A stretch of DNA of 23,495 nt from positions 1-23,495 of the forward strand of contig JAQBOT010000149.1 in NCBI GenBank assembly GCA_028287885.1, read 5' to 3'. A model generated the notes under the pieces. That model saw only the letters and a program-made list of their open reading frames with translations, did no database searches and was not told the origin of the DNA. The translations under genes were made by a program, and so were the position numbers. The DNA is from Pedobacter sp. (GTDB lineage: Bacteria; Bacteroidota; Bacteroidia; Sphingobacteriales; Sphingobacteriaceae). Shown here piece by piece: positions 22,756-23,495 of the stretch (its first letter is position 1; each line of letters opens with the position of its first letter).

Positions 22756-23495
22756 ATGTCTGAAATATCTGCATTTAGTGAATTCCATAAGGAATTACTA
22801 AACTCGGTTGTCAACAAAACCTTTCTTAAACTTTCTATAGGGAACTATAAGGGTGAAGAGAAGGAGCTTAAGAATATATATGTCAGGCTTGTTCAGATAA
22901 AACGCGTTGATAAGCTAAGTTTTACCTATCGGTATCGTACCCGTGATATTGTCAAGAATTATGACCCTCAAAAAGGTGTTAACCTGATCCTTGAACAATT
23001 AAATACTGGCTTCAGGATCGCAACTTTGTTTACCCCAGAAATGGACTTTGTTGTCCAACAGAACCAGGATGGCCATTTCCGTTTGAGCAAGAATCCGCCA
23101 GCATTGAATAAGGAGGTTGCGCAAGGCCATGATAAGGTAAAAGCAAGAATTCTTCAGCCTTTGGGGAAGAGTTACTTGTATGAACTTAAGATTACCGACG
23201 CTGAGGGGAGGGTATTTAAAAACAGCCAGGATAAGTTTAAGCAAATCAACCAGTACATCGAGCTCTTAAGTCCGATGATCAAAAGCATTCCGGATTCAGG
23301 TATCAAACATGTTGTTGATATGGGATCTGGGAAGGGTTATTTGACCTTTGCCCTTTACGATTACCTGAATACCATTTTAAAAAACGAAGTCCAGGTAACC
23401 GGCGTCGAGTATCGGGAAGATCTTGTAGCGCTTTGCAATAAGATTGCTGAACAATCTAAGTTCACACGGCTTAATTTTGTGCAAGGAACCATTGA
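22756..23495 (+). CDS. Class I SAM-dependent methyltransferase (N-terminal part, truncated by window edge)
   Basis: The frame runs from ATG 22756 to the window edge, 246 complete codons. Residues 1-about 165 form a domain I do not recognise, mixed alpha/beta, with segments such as VRLVQIKRVDKLSFTYRYRT and HDKVKARIL (125-133). A Rossmann methyltransferase fold then begins with motif I VVDMGSGKGYLTFAL (186-200). The next strand ends in an acidic residue (GVEYREDLV, Glu218), the expected ribose-binding position for SAM. The DMGSGKGYL form resembles the Methyltransf_32-like group, but that placement is from memory. The substrate is unknown; RNA or protein are both possible. It has its own promoter candidate, is separated from the ribosomal cluster by the terminator, and seems unrelated to it in regulation. 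Confidence 0.85.
   Translation, partial: MSEISAFSEFHKELLNSVVNKTFLKLSIGNYKGEEKELKNIYVRLVQIKRVDKLSFTYRYRTRDIVKNYDPQKGVNLILEQLNTGFRIATLFTPEMDFVVQQNQDGHFRLSKNPPALNKEVAQGHDKVKARILQPLGKSYLYELKITDAEGRVFKNSQDKFKQINQYIELLSPMIKSIPDSGIKHVVDMGSGKGYLTFALYDYLNTILKNEVQVTGVEYREDLVALCNKIAEQSKFTRLNFVQGTI

Noticed and set aside
1..23495. CRISPR array, insertion sequence, prophage, toxin-antitoxin, tRNA or rRNA genes
   Set aside because: I saw no repeat-spacer arrays, transposase motifs, terminal inverted repeats with direct duplications, tRNA cloverleaf or rRNA sequence.

Overview
The window looks like a chromosomal segment from a Bacteroidota bacterium, most likely Sphingobacteriaceae (Pedobacter/Mucilaginibacter type). 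The evidence is a SusC/RagA TonB-dependent receptor at the left edge, promoters of the Bacteroidota form (TTTG about 19 bp from TAnnTTTG), mostly A-rich start regions without Shine-Dalgarno sequences, and the sequences of the ribosomal proteins. This is one of the most conserved gene clusters in bacteria, so most of the content is ordinary. I found no CRISPR array, tRNA, rRNA, insertion sequence or defence system.

Layout: (1) 1-1653, minus strand: N-terminal half of a SusC-type outer-membrane receptor. (2) 1654-2109: intergenic region with two divergent promoters. (3) 2110-5510: str cluster rpsL-rpsG-fusA followed by rpsJ, closed by a strong bidirectional terminator (5531-5566). (4) 5584-7498: three non-ribosomal genes that separate rpsJ from the rest of the S10 operon: a minus-strand membrane coiled-coil protein of unknown role, then a TauE/SafE-type permease and a translationally coupled DUF1634-type membrane protein. 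(5) 7682-12599: rest of S10 (rplC-rplD-rplW-rplB-rpsS-rplV-rpsC-rplP-rpmC-rpsQ) behind its own promoter and leader. (6) 12601-18233: spc (rplN-rplX-rplE-rpsN-rpsH-rplF-rplR-rpsE-rpmD-rplO-secY). (7) 18242-22660: map-infA-rpmJ and alpha (rpsM-rpsK-rpsD-rpoA-rplQ), ended by a terminator at 22679-22711. (8) 22756-23495: start of a class I SAM-dependent methyltransferase, cut by the window edge.

The cluster encodes 27 ribosomal proteins plus EF-G, IF-1, SecY, methionine aminopeptidase and the RNA polymerase alpha subunit. Its products therefore cover ribosome assembly, initiation, translocation, nascent-chain export and processing, and transcription. Two small genes too short for a simple ORF search, rpmD (L30) and rpmJ (L36), are present and intact. 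Several start codons were moved downstream of the longest frame on homology or promoter grounds (rplW, rpsQ, rpsH, rpsD, the permease and the coiled-coil protein).

The parts worth a second look are regulatory. The rpsL and rplC promoters share not only the -33/-7 elements but also the initially transcribed bases. Almost every intra-operon gap above about 50 bp holds a hairpin. Two terminator-like hairpins lie inside the cluster (fusA/rpsJ and rpsD/rpoA). A few genes carry near-perfect Shine-Dalgarno sequences in a phylum that mostly does not use them. S3 has a long Gly/Arg/Asn-rich tail, and L17 and S12 also have extensions.
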